A stretch of DNA of 5,144 bases, taken from assembly GCA_002305715.1 (NCBI GenBank), contig DBQD01000061.1, forward strand, positions 1 through 5,144, written 5' to 3'. This document shows positions 4,723 through 5,144 of this stretch, in pieces. The position numbers and the translations under genes were made by a program. This stretch comes from Proteiniphilum sp. UBA1403. Its GTDB lineage: Bacteria > Bacteroidota > Bacteroidia > Bacteroidales > Dysgonomonadaceae. Position 1 is the first letter of the stretch. The number at the start of each line of letters is the position of its first letter. The notes beneath the pieces were generated by a model that was not told the origin of the DNA, ran no database searches, and saw nothing but the letters and a program-made list of their open reading frames with translations.

Positions 4723-5144
4723 ATGAAAAAAATTACTTATTTGTTTATTCTTGCCGGAATGGTTCTGTTTGCCGGATGTAAGGACTATGTGGATGAATAT
4801 GTCACCTATACAGTCAATGAACCAATTTTTATGTCTGCAAGTGAGTTTCGAAGTGCAGTCGCTGTTGAAGACCCTCAGCCCATTAAAAAACAGGGCAAGA
4901 TCCTGTTCTATGAAGGTTATCTCTACATCTCTCAGCCGGAGAAAGGAATTCACATAATCGACAACCGCGATCCGTCGAAACCCCGCAATATAGCATTCAT
5001 CGAATTGTTGGGAAATGCCGATATGCAGGTGCGCAACGATATTCTTTATGCCGATTCATTTGTCGATCTCGTTTGGTTCGATATCAGCGACCCTGCCAAT
5101 CCTGTGTACCAAGGGCGTAAGGAAGAGGTTTTTCCACAGGCTCT
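4723..5144 (+). CDS. LVIVD-repeat lipoprotein, 5' part (runs off the window)
   Basis: The first 140 codons of a secreted lipoprotein. Residues 1-19 form a signal peptide: MKK, a hydrophobic core, then LFAGC with the lipidation site at Cys19. Phe at position -3 is not the commonest lipobox residue but is tolerated. The mature protein begins CKDYVDEY. Lys-Asp straight after the cysteine, with more acidic residues close behind, partly resembles the export signal that sends Bacteroidota lipoproteins to the cell surface. From about residue 60 the sequence shows LVIVD-type beta-propeller repeats: GIHIIDNRDPSKPRNI (75-90) and LVWFDISDPANPV (116-128), each with a hydrophobic strand, then D-x-x-DP-x-x-P. 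The ATG lies 15 bases after the barrel gene's stop, without a Shine-Dalgarno sequence, so it is very likely in the same operon. The molecular function of LVIVD lipoproteins is not established. Position suggests an outer-membrane component or output of the sigma/anti-sigma circuit. The start and class are solid; the full length is unknown. Confidence 0.9.
   Translation, partial: MKKITYLFILAGMVLFAGCKDYVDEYVTYTVNEPIFMSASEFRSAVAVEDPQPIKKQGKILFYEGYLYISQPEKGIHIIDNRDPSKPRNIAFIELLGNADMQVRNDILYADSFVDLVWFDISDPANPVYQGRKEEVFPQA

Noticed and set aside
4681..4957. Overlapping frames on both strands at the start of the lipoprotein gene
   Set aside because: The frame from 4723 has a signal peptide, a lipobox and LVIVD repeats and explains the region.
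1..5144. CRISPR array, tRNA or rRNA gene, insertion sequence, attachment site
   Set aside because: No regularly spaced repeats, cloverleaf-like sequence, transposase motif or terminal inverted repeats were seen on either strand.

Overview
The window looks like chromosomal DNA from a Bacteroidota bacterium, most likely of the order Bacteroidales. Four signs support this. Two gene starts are preceded by the phylum's distinctive -7 promoter element (TAnnTTTG). Most genes lack a strong Shine-Dalgarno sequence. A small ECF sigma gene overlaps a gene for an anti-sigma/beta-barrel hybrid of a type found in this phylum. A lipoprotein with LVIVD-type repeats follows. The genus cannot be fixed from the sequence alone.

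Layout. Positions 1-182 hold no convincing gene. They contain one 20-codon minus-strand reading frame with a good ribosome binding site, and otherwise look like the upstream region of something to the left. Positions 183-257 carry two consecutive hairpin terminators for the leftward gene at 267-899, a 210-residue typical 2-Cys peroxiredoxin. Its promoter and the promoter of the rightward gene guaB (IMP dehydrogenase, 1134-2612, complete and with all catalytic motifs) share the 234-base divergent intergenic region. A strong intrinsic terminator at 2649-2684 closes guaB.

After a 180-base gap containing a perfect 8-bp inverted repeat comes a rightward cluster that runs off the window. It consists of an ECF sigma factor (2865-3431), an overlapping gene for a protein with a cytoplasmic anti-sigma-like N-terminus, one inner-membrane helix, a long acidic linker and a C-terminal outer-membrane beta-barrel (3418-4707), and, 15 bases later, the start of an LVIVD-repeat lipoprotein (4723 to the edge).

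How the genes work together. The peroxiredoxin (peroxide removal) and guaB (first committed step to GMP) are housekeeping genes that share only an intergenic region. The right-hand cluster is the interesting part. Its architecture matches the dual-membrane-spanning anti-sigma (Dma) proteins and their partner sigma factors, described in Bacteroides thetaiotaomicron as regulators of outer-membrane vesicle formation. The inferred model is that the barrel senses an outer-membrane state and passes it through the disordered linker and the inner-membrane helix to release the sigma factor. The co-transcribed lipoprotein is a candidate extra component or output of the circuit. Apart from that match in architecture, the function here is inferred.
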